This document shows, one piece after another, positions 49,797-62,162 of a stretch of DNA of 64,000 nt (positions are counted from its first letter, which is position 1; each line of letters opens with the position of its first letter). Origin of the DNA: Combretum micranthum (Eukaryota > Streptophyta > Magnoliopsida > Myrtales > Combretaceae); the NCBI GenBank assembly GCA_024138025.1, contig JAMXBD010000576.1:558001-622000 (forward strand), written 5' to 3'. The position numbers were made by a program, and so were the translations under genes. The notes under the pieces were generated by a model that saw only the letters and a program-made list of their open reading frames with translations, had not been told where the DNA came from and searched no databases.

Positions 49797-52093
49797 GTGG
49801 AGTGTGTGAACGACTCATCCGCTTAGAGGAATAGACGACAATGGCATCGCGAGTTTATTTCCATTAAATGATACACTTGTTGTGCTTGTAAAATAGTTGC
49901 ACTAGAGTTAGGAAAAGATAAACCGATATGAATGTAAAATAACTCCTTGAAAGAATCCTAAGAATATCGAAGTCAGAATTGTTCTAAGTGATTGTTTTAT
50001 GTTCAATATTGATTTGTGTGAAATTCCTTGATCGCCATAAAGTTGAAAATAATTATGTTATGACTTTATAAATTAATGAACTCATGCATACCACGAAGTG
50101 AGTCACATTGCATGGTTGGGTTATTATCCTTGGGTGAGAAGGATAGTAAGCTCATGTGAAAGCAAACATTGGCGGGAGATCCGAAAGCGATGCTTGGCGG
50201 TTGATCCGAAAGCAAGGTCAAATCAAGTAGATTCGGAATACTTGGCGATGAGTGCTCGCAAGCTTAAATTTTCTGTATTAAAACTACTTATTTGAGGATA
50301 AGTATCACCAAACCCGAATGGAGGGCGCAAATCCATTCAACATATAGTTCCCGGAAAGCTATATGCTTGTTGCCCACGTGCTTGTGCATTACATTTTTGA
50401 TTAAATCAACTTGTTTGAATCTTGTTACAAGAAGTTATTTATAGAAATAGTTCTCACTAACCTATTAGCTTATACCCCAATAAATATCTTTTGCAGGTCC
50501 CGTACTTATGGTTAAGGCCACGTAGACCATGCGGAGGAATCCCTTTTGAACATTAGAAAAATTTGGATGAAGTAAGCTTAGTATTAGCATGTTAATATGA
50601 TATAATGATTAGTAATTTAGGGTTGTCCCTAAGTTTGTAAAGTTTTTGCCATGAACATAATAATTATTGTGATTCTTTTTCTTAATATGTTTTTATATCC
50701 CCTTAAGCTTCATTATTCCATATATGGTCCTCTAAAATTGTGAAAGTAAGCCTTACACTTAATATAAAAGCTTTTGGAATGACTAAGGTTGTCATACTTA
50801 AGCTTTAATTTGAGTGTGGCGACTGTCACGTTTAGGGTACTCACTGGGGCGTAACAATTATTGCTTAGTTTTGAAATTAATTAAAGCCTATATGAACCTA
50901 TGTTTTGTAATAGATAGATATCTTTTGATCAATGAAAAATATGAGAGTTTTTTCTTTTTGAGTTCTGGAAAGAACTTGTGTCATCCCAAAAGGTACCCTA
51001 AACGCAACAGTCCGTCACACTCAACATTCAAGCTTAAGTATGACTATCCTCCATCATCCCATAAGCTTCGATACCGGGTGTAAGGCGTACGTTCACGATC
51101 ATAGCAGACCAACTTTGAAACAAGTTGTTTAAAAGACATTCATACAGTAGCTTAAGAATGGATATCACAACATAATAACTTGCAATAGGAAATTATATAA
51201 AGGTCTTACAATCATCAAAGGGCATACCCCCACTAAAAGGACCAGTTCATCATATAGTCTAGCTAAGCCTAAACAAAATAATTACAAGAAGATTTACTTA
51301 GAAGTCTAAGTCTATATCTAGTCTTTAACTTCTTCAAAAAACTCCTTAAGCCAAAAGGGAATACCTGAGAGAAACACTGCCCAAGCTTCAACCATAAATG
51401 GGGAAACTGCAAGAGATATCTATAAGGAGGTAAGCTTCTTTGCTTAGTGAGAAATAAATCTACAAGTAAATTACTCAAAATCAATAATCAACCAAGTTAT
51501 TTAATCAAGCATATGAAATGCAAGAAATCACGTGAGCAAATAATACATACAATTTTCCAGGAATCATATGTTTGAATGGATTTACCCCTCCATTCAATGG
51601 TTAAGTGTTCGAGCAACGAAGCCATAGTTTGTAAATAATATATTTTGTAGTTTTGTACAAATTCTTACTAATCGCTTAATGTAGTTGATTCAAGTGCCCA
51701 CTCACCATTTAATTTCAACAATCACAGTCATAGATTATGATTTCGAGTCCTCAACCTCATTACTATGCCATTGTTCCACCAAAGATATAATAATGAATGC
51801 AATGTGACTCACTACATGTCATGGATGAATCATTTAGTTTAAGTAATCATGGCATAGTATTAATCATTTAATAAGTGACCATAGAATTTGAAGACAATCA
51901 ATACTAAACTGAATCATACAATGATTAGTAAACAATTCCCGCCTCGATATACTTATCATAACTTCAATCATGTAAGTAAAACACATGCGCTTTCATATTT
52001 TATCTTTTCCTAAATCTAGTGTCGCTAAACTACAAGCAAATACATAAGTATAATTGCGAGAATTTAAACTCACTCGGCGATATCAGAAGCTCC

Positions 52094-52138
52094 TTAGTTG
52101 AAATAGTCCTCCAGGTAGGGTAGCTCGGACTCCACGTT
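52094..52138 (-). other. conserved mini-exon, copy in LTR P
   Basis: Reads NVESELPYLEDYFN, then TAA, after TTTGTATAG. The later ATG is mutated to ATC (ATCGCCGA with GTGAGTTT). Confidence 0.6.
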
Positions 52139-54098
52139 ACCTATACAAAAGAAATACCCGAAATGAGTATTTCTTGGAAGATCTACTTAAACTTGCAACT
52201 CTATTCAACTAAGTTCGTCAAAATTCGCATAGAGTGAAATTCCAACTTAAAATGGCTATAACTTGCTCATTTTAACTTTGAATTTCACATATTATATATC
52301 GATTTCTACCAACTCGAAAAGATATATACATTTCTAAGGTTATTTCTTACATATAAGGTCAATTGGGTTACTAAAAACCTAGGTGCATATTCAAAACGAA
52401 TATTTCCAGATTTTGCAAAATAATTTTCGAACTCAACTTTATTCAAAAATCCTTTAGCAAAAATATAGATATGTATATATAATTCAAAAATCCTTTGTGT
52501 ATATATATAAGCTCACTTTATATGCAAAAATTTATAATGGTAGTGTCTCAACAATTATTTTCATAAAACAGTTCATCTTGAAGTGTTAAAACTTAAACTT
52601 GACAAATTCCTTTTCAAAGTAATTTGAAGAAACTTTATATTTTCCTAAGTTATTGTAAATGAGTATATTCTTATTTTGTTTTTCCCATTCCTTGTTCCAA
52701 AACAAATAAATTTTTCCTTTAACTTTGGTCTTTTAAATTTTTACTTCTAGTGATAAAAGAACAAAGTTATCAAAAGCTTATTTGTTGATACCCTATTTAT
52801 AAATTTGCCTTTATAATGGTTTTAGAAAATGAGACTTTTCTTCTTATATTCGTATTTATTAACTCAAAAAAAAATTAAATAAATTTTTGTTTCTAAAACT
52901 TGGTCATTTATTTCCTACGAATTTTATCTGAAAAGAAATTATCTTTATTGATAATATCCTTTGTTTTTTATCTTTTTATATTCTTATTATTGCTTTGAAA
53001 ATAGGATCATTCTTTAGAAACTTAAAAATCATTATTTTTCTAAGTAGGTTTATAAATTTATGGGTTGATTTTATTTTAACTTTGAAAACTAGTTTGCTTC
53101 TTGTTTTTGTTATGGAGTTTGAAAAGAGTTTAATCTTAAGCTTTTTGAAAACTTTGAAAACAAACAAATTATTTTACTAAGACTTAAGTTACCATATCAT
53201 GAAAAGAAGGTGTTTATTCATTATATTTCCTTGGTAAAACTATCTTTGTTATTTGAGGAAACTTGAGAAAATGTTATATGGTTCCACTTCTATGTTGTTG
53301 ACGATTAACTCCTTTATTTAGTGATAAGTCCAATAATAGAAAATTTAGTTTCAAGTTCCTTTATTAAAGAAAAATTCTACTTTAAATTTAGTTGAGACAA
53401 TATCATTATGTAGATGCATGTATTATGAGTATGTAGTATGTGGATGATGAAAATGAGATAAAAAGCAAGATAATATTAGTAAGCAATATAGCAATAATAA
53501 GCAAGATGTTATAGTTAAGTATTGGGAACCTTAGCTTCATCAAGGCAACCCTGTCAAGTATTGAGAGCCTTAGCTTCATCAAGGCATCCCAAGACTATGT
53601 CCAAAAAAAGAGAAAAGGAAAGAAAAGAAAAAAATAATAAGCTTGTTAGTGAGTTAGTGAGCATTTAGGCTCTAAAAATATATATAGATAGTAACATAAA
53701 TATAAAGTTAGGTTAGAAGTATGATAATAACAATAATAAGATCATAATAACAACATAATAATAAAACAACATAATATGAAATTTATTCATGAAAAAGAAC
53801 AAAACATGAACACAGTGTTGCTTCTATAACATTGGAATGTTTAAGAAACATACACCATGGTCATGTTAAGTTACATGACATGGTAGAAAGAAAGCGATAA
53901 GAACTTTTACCTAAAAAAAAGTATGGAAATGGTAAAAGAAGAAAAGTTTGGATAGTGTTTATGTGTATAGGAATTGTGTAGAAAAATTGGGTAGTGAAAA
54001 AAAGAAAAGAGAGATTTTGGTAGAGAGTGCTTGAGAGGGATTTTGGGAGAGGTTTAGTAAGGTAAATAAGTGTGTGAAAGAACTAAAGGGAGAGAGCG

Positions 54099-54107
54099 TA
54101 TTTATAG
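54099..54107 (-). promoter_or_regulatory. TATA box of LTR P
   Basis: CTATAAATA on the minus strand, followed by CGCTCTCTCCC. Confidence 0.6.
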
Positions 54108-56119
54108 AATTTTTGGAGTGAAATTTGTGTGAATTAGATAAATTGAAAAAGAAAAATAAATGTAAATTTATGGGGGAGAAAGAGGGCCGGCGTGAATGGG
54201 GTAGAAGAGAGATAGAGTTTGTTTTGTTTTATTTTGTATTTTTGTTAATCAAAAGTAATAAGATGTAAAGTTTGATGTGAATGAAGATGTATGGGAAAAG
54301 TAAAAAGTAGATAATAGATATGGTAGAGTGTAGAAATAAGTGTAGAAAAAGTAAAGATAGGTAAATAATAATGAATAGTATAGATAGTACTATGAATAGT
54401 AGATAAGACAAATTAATACCGGTAGTAAAGAAAATACACGTAATTAAGCTATATCTGATATTTTTAAATTCCGCAAAATTATAAAACCAATATTTTTGAA
54501 ATCCTTATATTTTTACGAGTTTATTGGTATTACCGGAATATTTTTGCCATCAGGAGTACCAGGGCACAGTTTTCGAAAACTGATCCCGTTCGGATTCGAA
54601 GGACATCAAAAATTATTGAATATGATATTTTTATGCATCCGTATATTATTACAAACTATTATCTACTACTTTCACGGTTTCATTATTTCTAAATTAGGAA
54701 CACGGGATTGCCGAATCTAATCTATTAAGGTTTGATACATATTTGTTGACCTTAGGGTTTCCTATTGACTTTCGGTTTAGGGTTTGAACATAACCGTAGC
54801 ATAAAATCTAGGGGATTACAACTTGTATAAACTTATCAGGAGTTTCCCATTGCATTCACCCCCTTAGACTTATCGATCGCTTTGCCATCACCAGTTGTGG
54901 CATCTATGATTATACCAAGGTTCTTACCTCCATATAGGCAACAGGTTACGATTTTCACTAGAATTCTTAGACAATCTATCACGCCCCGAGAGATACCTTA
55001 AACGTGGCAGTCCACCATACATATTATTAAAGCCTAGGAGTGACTATCTCAGTTATGCAAAAGCTTCCATATCATGTACAAGGCGTACATCACAACCAAG
55101 GAACGCATCGGAGGAACGCAATTTATATTGATAATAAATAACTAACAAGGCAAAGAAAATACTTATCATAAAACATAAACATATTAAATTACAATTCTTA
55201 GGGGCATATCCCTCTATTGTCTTCAAATAAATATACATCTTAGAATCTCCAAAAACACTAACATAGAATTCATTACATATAAAGAACCTTACAAAATTAC
55301 TTCATCTTATGTTTTCATTTCCTTCATAGAAGCTTAACATCCTTCCATGACTTCCTTAATGTCATGATCCTCAATTTAAGCCACGGGTATCCCTGTTTCA
55401 ACAAAATCTATCGGGGTATAAACTACAACTAGCTTAGTGAGATATTCCTTTTTATTCGCACAATGTTTTCAAACAAGTTCATTTAAATTTTCACACATAT
55501 GCTATGCATACAATGCAACAATCACGTGATTACGCAAATATATATAGTTATCCGGAAACCATATATAGAACGGATTTACCCTCCGTACCGAAGATTAGGG
55601 AATCGGTGATGAAGATCCTCGATCTTCTACTGCTAGTCCCTAGGTCCCCACCCAAAGCATTCGATTGGCTCGGCTCTGAACCTAGAGTCGCATTCCCTAG
55701 GCAATTTGGATTCTCTAGGAAGGGATATGGCCCAAGTCACAGCACGATAACAGCCAATCCAACTCTACGCGTAGGGTAGCAGCCTCTCGAAAGAGATGTG
55801 ACTCGATGGATGCTATGCATGAGCGTTTTATTTTCCATAAGCCAAACCTCTTTAAGGTTTATTAGGGGTGATCAATCAATTTAGCAAATAAACAATCATA
55901 CAAGTAAATAAACAAAAACACTTAAACAAGCAGTATGAAGTTGCGATATTCTTAATTCTCATTTCACGCATAAACAAAGAATCACATATATACATATCCC
56001 TGAATTCCCATACATATCCATTTTTATCGTTTCTTAGTATGCTAATGCCACTACTTTACAATCACAAGCAAGGTAACGAAATTAAGAGGAATAACTCACT
56101 CGTCCATTTTGCGATCTTC

Positions 56120-56164
56120 TTAGTCATAGTAATCCTCGGGTAGGGTATTCTCGTATCCTTCATC
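56120..56164 (-). other. conserved mini-exon, copy in LTR R
   Basis: Reads DEGYENTLPEDYYD, then TAA, after CTTTTGTCTAG. Confidence 0.65.
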
Positions 56165-58138
56165 ACCTAGACAAAAGAAATACCCTGGATGAGTATTTCG
56201 TAGAAATTCTACTTAAACTTTCAAATTCTATTTCACTATGTTTGTCAAATTCGTATAGAATGAAATGATAATTTAAAATGGCCATAACTTGCTCATTTTA
56301 ACTCGAAATTTCGCATATAATATACCGTTTTCTACCTATTCAAAAGATCTATCCATTTCTAAAGTTAGCTTTCTCATAAAAGGTCATTTGGATTCCGAAA
56401 ACGTTGGGTACAGATTTAAAACAAATATTTCTAGATTTTTGCAAAACCATTTTCTAACTCAACTTCATTCAAAAATCCTTTAGTAAAAATATAGATATAT
56501 ATATACATAATTGATAAATCCCTTGAGTATATAAATAAGCTCACTTTATATGCAAAAATTCTAATGGTAGTTTCTCAACAATTTATTTCATAAAACAAAT
56601 CTCTTTAAAGTGTTAAAACTTATCTTGATAAATTTCTTTTCAAGTATTTAGAAGAAACTTTATATTTTCATAGGTTATTATAAATGAGTATATTCTTATT
56701 TTATTTTCTTCATTCTTTTTCCAAAAACAAGTAAATTTTCCTTTAACATTAGTTTTTCATAAATTTTACTTCTAATGATAAAAGATCAAAGTTATCAAAG
56801 TGTATTAAGTTGTTAAAAACCTTTTTATAACTTTGTGTTTAGAATGATTTTAGAAAATGAGTCTTGTCTTCTTACATTTATTATCTAAAATATAAGTTTT
56901 TGTTTTCTAAAACTTGCTCTTTTATTTCCTTTGAAAAGAATCCTCTTTATTGATAGAATCATTTGCTTTTAATCTTAACTTATTTATATTCTTTGAAAAT
57001 AAGTTTCTTCTTTGAAAATCATTATTTTCCTTAGTGGGTTCATAACTTTATGAGTTGATTTTTATCTTAACTTTGAAAACTAGTTTGTTTCTTGGTTTTG
57101 TCATGGAGTTTAAAAGAGTTTAATCTTTAAGCTTTTTATAAGAACTTTGAAAACTAACAAATTATTTTTCTAAAACTTAGGTTCCCATAATATACAATGA
57201 AAGTATTTATTTCTTATGTTTCCTTGGTAAAACTATCTTTGTTATTTAAGAAAACTTGTATTACTCTATTTCTATGTTGTTTGATAATAACTCCATTATT
57301 TTGTGACAAGTCACATAATAGAAAATCTAGTTTGAAGTTCCTTTAGTAAAATTCTACTTTTAAGTTAGTTAAGACAATATCATTATGTAGATGCAAGTAT
57401 TATGAGCATGTAAAATAATAAGAACATGAGAAAATACTAGGAACAAATAATAAGCAAAATAATAAAAATATCAAGTATTGGCAACCTTAGCTTCATCAAG
57501 GTATCCCGGTCAAGTATTGGAAGCCTTAGCTTCATCGAGGCATCCCGAGACTAAGAATAGACTAATCCAAAAAAGAATAAAAATATATAAAGAAAAGATT
57601 GTTTTGACTTGATATGGATAAGTCTAAGATTAGAAAGACTAGTCTTAAAGAAATAGTATGAAATAAATAAATTGCAAAGCATGAAATCAAATAAATAACA
57701 AGTGAGCTTATATGCTCTATAGATTATATATAAATACATAAATATAGTTAGTTAGATATGAATTATAAAATTAACATAACAACATAATAAAATAGGAAGT
57801 TCATGTGTAAGAACAAAACATAAACATGTTGTTACTTTTGCTACTCATATGAGTTTCAAAACAACACCATAGTCATGTTAAGTTACATGACATGGGTAAA
57901 TAAATGGTTGGAAGAAGTTTACCTAAAGTGTTTATGTGGTATGAAGATGGTAGATGAAAGGGTATTATGTGAGTAGTCATATATGGTAGAAAGTTTGTGT
58001 ATAAAGAATGATTTTTGTGAAGAATTGGTTTAAGAGAGTTTTGGTAGAGAGAAATCTTGAAGAGAGGATTTGTATAGAGATTTTGGGAGAGTTTTGTTAG
58101 TGAAATGAATTGTGTGAAAGAATGAAGGAGGGAGGGGT

Positions 58139-58147
58139 TATTTATAG
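58139..58147 (-). promoter_or_regulatory. TATA box of LTR R
   Basis: CTATAAATA on the minus strand, followed by ACCCCTCCCTCC. Confidence 0.6.
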
Positions 58148-59776
58148 AATTTTGGAGTGAAAATTAGATGTAATTAAATTAATTGAAAAAGAAATTAAAT
58201 GAGGATGAAGAGAGAGGGGGAGTGGACGGCAATTGAAGGAGAGAGAGAGAAGTTTGACTAGAAAATTAATTTTAGAAGAAAAGTTTAGTAATATGATGTA
58301 GAATTTTTATGGGAAAAGAAAATTATAAGAAATAGGTATGTAGGTGTAAGAATAGGTAGTAAGAAAAAGTAGAGATAGATGAATAGTAATGAATAGTAGA
58401 AAAGTACTATGAATAGTAAACCAGACAATTAAAATACCGGTAGTAATAACAATACACGTATAAATGTAATATCTGTAATTTTTAGCTACCGAAAAATTCT
58501 AAAACTGATATTTTTAAAATCCTTATATTTTTAAGAGTCTATTGGTATTAACAGAATATTTTTGCCATCCGGTGTACCGAGGCATAGTTTTTGAAAACTG
58601 ATCCCGTTAGGATCCGAAGGATATTAGAAATTCGCGAATCTGATATTTTTAAACTTCCCTTTATTATTACGAACTATTATCAACAATTATTTTCATTTCG
58701 TTATCTAGGGCTTAAGAACACGGGGTTGCCGGATCTTAAACACTAGGGTTTGTTGTAAGCTTTGTTGACTTTTAGGGTTCGATTTTGACTTCCGGTTTTG
58801 TTGAGTTATTCACAAGGTATAATTTTGGAGTTTTTTACCGTATTATATTTTTAGTTTGATATCTATGGTTTATCTCATTTTTTTGTGATTATTTAATAGT
58901 TTTCAGTTCTCGAGATCGTTTAACCGAGTCTAGGGTTATGAGTTGACCTAGTTTGACTTTTGGTGAAAATTGAAATTTCCTGATTCTAAAATTCACCAAA
59001 GAATTTAAGATCTTATCATTTCGTTGTTGAGCGTTATTTGGATATATCGTTTTGATTTGCGTTTTAGAAATCGAGTAAATGATTTGATTGGCGTACAGAT
59101 GTTGATTCAACCGATAGTTGGATTTTCTTATTTTGTTTTTGACGGTTTTCTTTTTCTCAAATTAAGAAATCTCGTTTTTGATCTTATTTAGAATTAAGTT
59201 TTAACTTGGTTCGATTTTTAGGGTTTCAATTCCGGTATTTGACTATTGGATTATTTTTTAAGAATTATGAAATTTTCAGGGGTTTACAAATATTATGTTT
59301 TAACTCAATCAAACGTTGTCTTTAACCAGATAATTATAAAGGTTGAGATTTGGCATAATGTAAATCATGTAGAGGAAGTTGAGTGATTAAGATGGGATTT
59401 TTCTCTCTCGTTGTGAGAGAGATATCTCTAGGCTCCTCGATGAGTGAGACTGAGAAAGGCATGGCCATGCTCAAATGAATTGATAGCATAATCAATTTCA
59501 TTTGTTTTTATCAGTTTACTTAGAAATCGAGAAATGATAAGATTGAACGATATAAGGATGACACTATCCATGCCTTATGTTCAATCTAGATATCATGTGA
59601 CAAAAGGATAATGACATAAGTTATGGATTAGGTAAAAATCGGATCACCGATCTTCACTTAATTTGGGTAAACATAATGTCTTGCTAGAAGCCACTTATGT
59701 TTTGTTGACTAAAATTGTTTTAGGTCAATTGCCAACATTAAGTGAACCTACAGGTCACACACAAAAAAATGAGTCA

Positions 59777-59916
59777 AAAGGATCATGGACTAAATTTAAT
59801 GTCTTGTGGGAATAATAATTTATTATTATTAAGAATAATAATAATTAAAGGATCATGGACTAAATTTAATGTCTTGTAGGAATAATAATTTATTATTATT
59901 AAGAGTAATAATAAAT
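59777..59916 (+). repeat. 70-bp tandem duplication
   Basis: Two nearly identical 70-bp units start at 59777 and 59847 (AAAGGATCATGGACTAAATT). Each ends in an AATAATAATTTATTATTATT self-complementary tract. Only a few substitutions separate them, so the duplication is fairly recent. Confidence 0.9.
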
Positions 59917-60013
59917 TATTACATTGTTATGTGTAAGAATTATATTTTAAGAAATATTATCCCTTATTAGATTAAAGGGCACTAATGTCATTACTCATGT
60001 AAGAATGACATTA

Positions 60014-60022
60014 GTATAAAAG
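60014..60022 (+). promoter_or_regulatory. TATA-like box of the copia-like LTR
   Basis: GTATAAAAG upstream of the GAGATCTCTTTAGGG leader. Confidence 0.45.
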
Positions 60023-60410
60023 GCACATAAAGAGATCTCTTTAGGGTTAACAACTTGTCTGTCGACATTAGACCGACAGAGAAAATCTGCAAACCCTAAA
60101 GAGTGAAGCACGAAGAGTCGTGTGTGAAAATCCCAATATCATCTAGAAATGTTCTAGATCACGCTAGCACTTGAAGGATCCTTTTGAAGAGTGCTCGTTC
60201 GTGTGAATACCGTAGAGGGTATTGTGATTTTGCGGTACCTACAGATCCGATCTGCAATTCAAGTTTTAAGCTTTTAGAGGTACGAAATCAAACTATATGT
60301 TTTGTTTTAATCTAATCAATACACATGGATACTGGGTTAGGGTTTTCTTTTTGAATTCCGCTGTGAAAGATTTGATCTTTATAATTTTAAAACCCTATGG
60401 AAACCCAATA

Positions 60411-61433
60411 TAGATTAGCTTCCAAATTTGATATTTATCAAAAGGGAAATTATAGCAATTCCATTTGAACAGCGAAAGTATGCTCCAAATTTTTTAATTC
60501 TATCCATTTTCATCTTTACTATCGTCTTCTCCTACAGTAGGATATAACTCAACTAAAATCCACTCGTTCTCCTACCATTCTACTTGACTTGCCATATCCA
60601 GAACTTATGGCCTGTGAACCTTCGATACCTATTAATACTTTAGTTTTTTATTGGATAAATTACATTGGAAATCACCAATGGTAAGAGGCATCGATGTTTT
60701 GAGCAGTGAAAATGTACCCAATGAAAAATTATCCAAATATGGATATCTTATATAAAATTTATCAAATATTAATACCTATTTGACTTACCTGTAAAATGTT
60801 GAGTTTTTTTTTAACCACTTGAAAAATTGATGTATTAAATAAATTTAATCCGATATGTTGATACCTGTAGCATAATTAACTTAATGAGTCAAACAAAGTA
60901 TGAATATTTTAATTAGTTAAAAACGATAAAAGAATCAATATTATATAGAGTGATGCAAATAAAGATCATTATAATGTTTTATTGTGACCCATTTGAAACA
61001 TTGACTACTTTTTTAATCATCTAAAATGTTAATCATTTATTTAACTTATTTTATGAAATATTGATTCTTTTCTTTTTCTAAGCCACTTGAAATGTTAATA
61101 TATTATAAGAACTTACACTCAAACATTGATTCATTACAATGTAATTTTATCATTTTCTATTTTGATAAGGGTTATTTCCTCTATGAAAATAGGGCTAAAT
61201 TATGTTAAGTTATGCTTGAAGTAAGCTTAAAGTTTAGAGATCTAGTACTTAATCATTAAATATGTTCATTTCGGGTGACCTAGGATGAAATATCAACACT
61301 TGGGTGAAGAATGATCATTTAGAATTAAAAATAGCTCATCAAGATCTTTATCATGCTCGTGACGAGGATGGTGATCTACTCGACTGCCTAATAGGCATGA
61401 AAGAGAGGAAATCATAAGCATAAGGGAGATAAC
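60411..61433. other. AT-rich spacer with degenerate repeats
   Basis: 60690-61150 repeats variants of TTGAAATGTTGAT / GAAACATTGA at irregular 40-60 bp spacing. Around 61311-61411 a short plus-strand frame reads DHLELKIAHQDLYHARDEDG and ends at TAA; I do not recognise it. No gene can be supported. Confidence 0.35.
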
Positions 61434-62162
61434 TGTCACAATCCTAAAGAGGGGCTAGTAGGATTAACCTATAATTATCATATCAAGTATACATTCAGGA
61501 TATCAGGGCCATTTTGCAAGTTACAAATTTGCAAAACTCTACCTAATATATGCTATGCAAGTTTTAACTCTAAAACACATTTTGATATCTAAGGAAATAC
61601 AAATTCCCACAACCCACCAAAACCGTAGAAAATCGATATCTCTCACCAAACAATAAAATAGAGTATACCGTATACTTTATATAAAACTTTAAACTATTAT
61701 ACAACTAATTTAATTCATTCTAATCTATCTCATGTATTACAAAAATCTCTAGTTAAACACTAAACCTATGGATTACATTCTAAATCCATCTTCAACTCCT
61801 TCAAAACTTCACTGAAGGCAAACTCTTTCTTCACCCAATCCTAGCCCATTCCCGACGTAAGTTATTCCTGCACAAAAACTAAGGGGATGTGAGCTAATCT
61901 ACAGCTTAGTGAATAACAAGACTAAATCACACATCAAACCAATGCCAAGCAATTTCATTAAGCATATGCAATGCAACACTCAACCATATGACATGCACAG
62001 TATGGATTATCGAAATCCAAACCAATAGAGATCTACGCCCTCTCTTGGGGGTTGAAGGACCAGCACCAGTATCACGCCCAAGAGAGATTGAGAACTGAGG
62101 AAAGAGGATTTCTTGCTAAACCTATTTGTTATTCACTTATATATTATTAACATAACCCTCAA
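61434..62162 (-). mobile_element. divergent LTR S, 3' end only
   Basis: Starts TGTCACAATCC on the plus strand. It follows the same order of landmarks as the long-LTR family: GGGGATGTGAGCTAATCTAC with CTTAGTGA, then CATATGCAATGCAACAC, then ATCTACGCCCTC. It is clearly more diverged than the other copies. Cut by T at 62163; the rest would lie beyond the window. Confidence 0.6.

Larger units (their letters stand above)
47242..50856 (+). mobile_element. solo LTR O (long-LTR family)
   Basis: TGTAAACCCC at 47242 to GGGGCGTAACA at 50856, 3,615 bp. Exact TSD ATTAT at 47237-47241 and 50857-50861. Uninterrupted, so it is the best single reference copy in the window. Inserted in LTR V. Confidence 0.96.
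50979..54820 (-). mobile_element. solo LTR P (long-LTR family)
   Basis: TGTCATCCC at 50979 to GGGGATTACA at 54820 on the plus strand, minus orientation, 3,842 bp. Exact TSD ACTTG at 50974-50978 and 54821-54825. Two 39-bp repeat units at about 53514-53591. Closest to G. Inserted in LTR V. Confidence 0.95.
46810..54943 (+). mobile_element. degraded F-family LTR V, split by LTRs O and P
   Basis: Three pieces (about 46810-47241, 50862-50978, 54826-54943) align with the F LTR in the opposite orientation. Shared landmarks are GAGGATCAGATGGCATC, TTGCTTAGTTTTGAAATTAA, the TATA area GCCTATATGAACC, and CATCTATGATTATACC near the end. The bases after 54943 (GGTTACGATTTTCAC) may be a decayed primer-binding site. 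Total about 670 bp. Outer start is estimated. Confidence 0.55.
54977..59288 (-). mobile_element. LTR R with chimeric 5' end
   Basis: The 3' end is at 54977 (TATCACGCCCC on the plus strand; TG has become TA). Family sequence runs to about 58795. The usual 5' terminal about 45 bp are replaced by about 490 bp (58796-59288) that end GGGGTTTACA and match fragment K. No matching TSD (CAATC and AATAT). It is either an LTR variant with an extended 5' end or a junction of two elements. Two 39-bp repeat units at about 57474-57545. Confidence 0.75.
59300..60410 (+). mobile_element. Ty1/copia-like LTR fragment
   Basis: The layout is that of a plant LTR: an upstream region with GTCACACACAAAA, a TATA-like GTATAAAAGGC at 60014, then a leader with GTCTGTCGACATTAGACCGA and ATCTGCAAACCC. 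The 3' side reads CCGCTGTGAAAG then CTATGGAAACCCAATA, which resembles the LTR ends of some Ty1/copia elements as I remember them. The following TAGATTAGCTTCC could be a decayed primer-binding site. Start and end are approximate; no TSD was found. Confidence 0.4.

Noticed and set aside
47242..54820. O and P as a paired element
   Set aside because: Opposite strands, only about 120 bp between them, and separate TSDs (ATTAT and ATTTG-unlike ACTTG).
55504..55779. 91-codon open frame near the 3' end of LTR R
   Set aside because: It runs antisense through the conserved LTR hairpin and flanks; it is disrupted in other copies.
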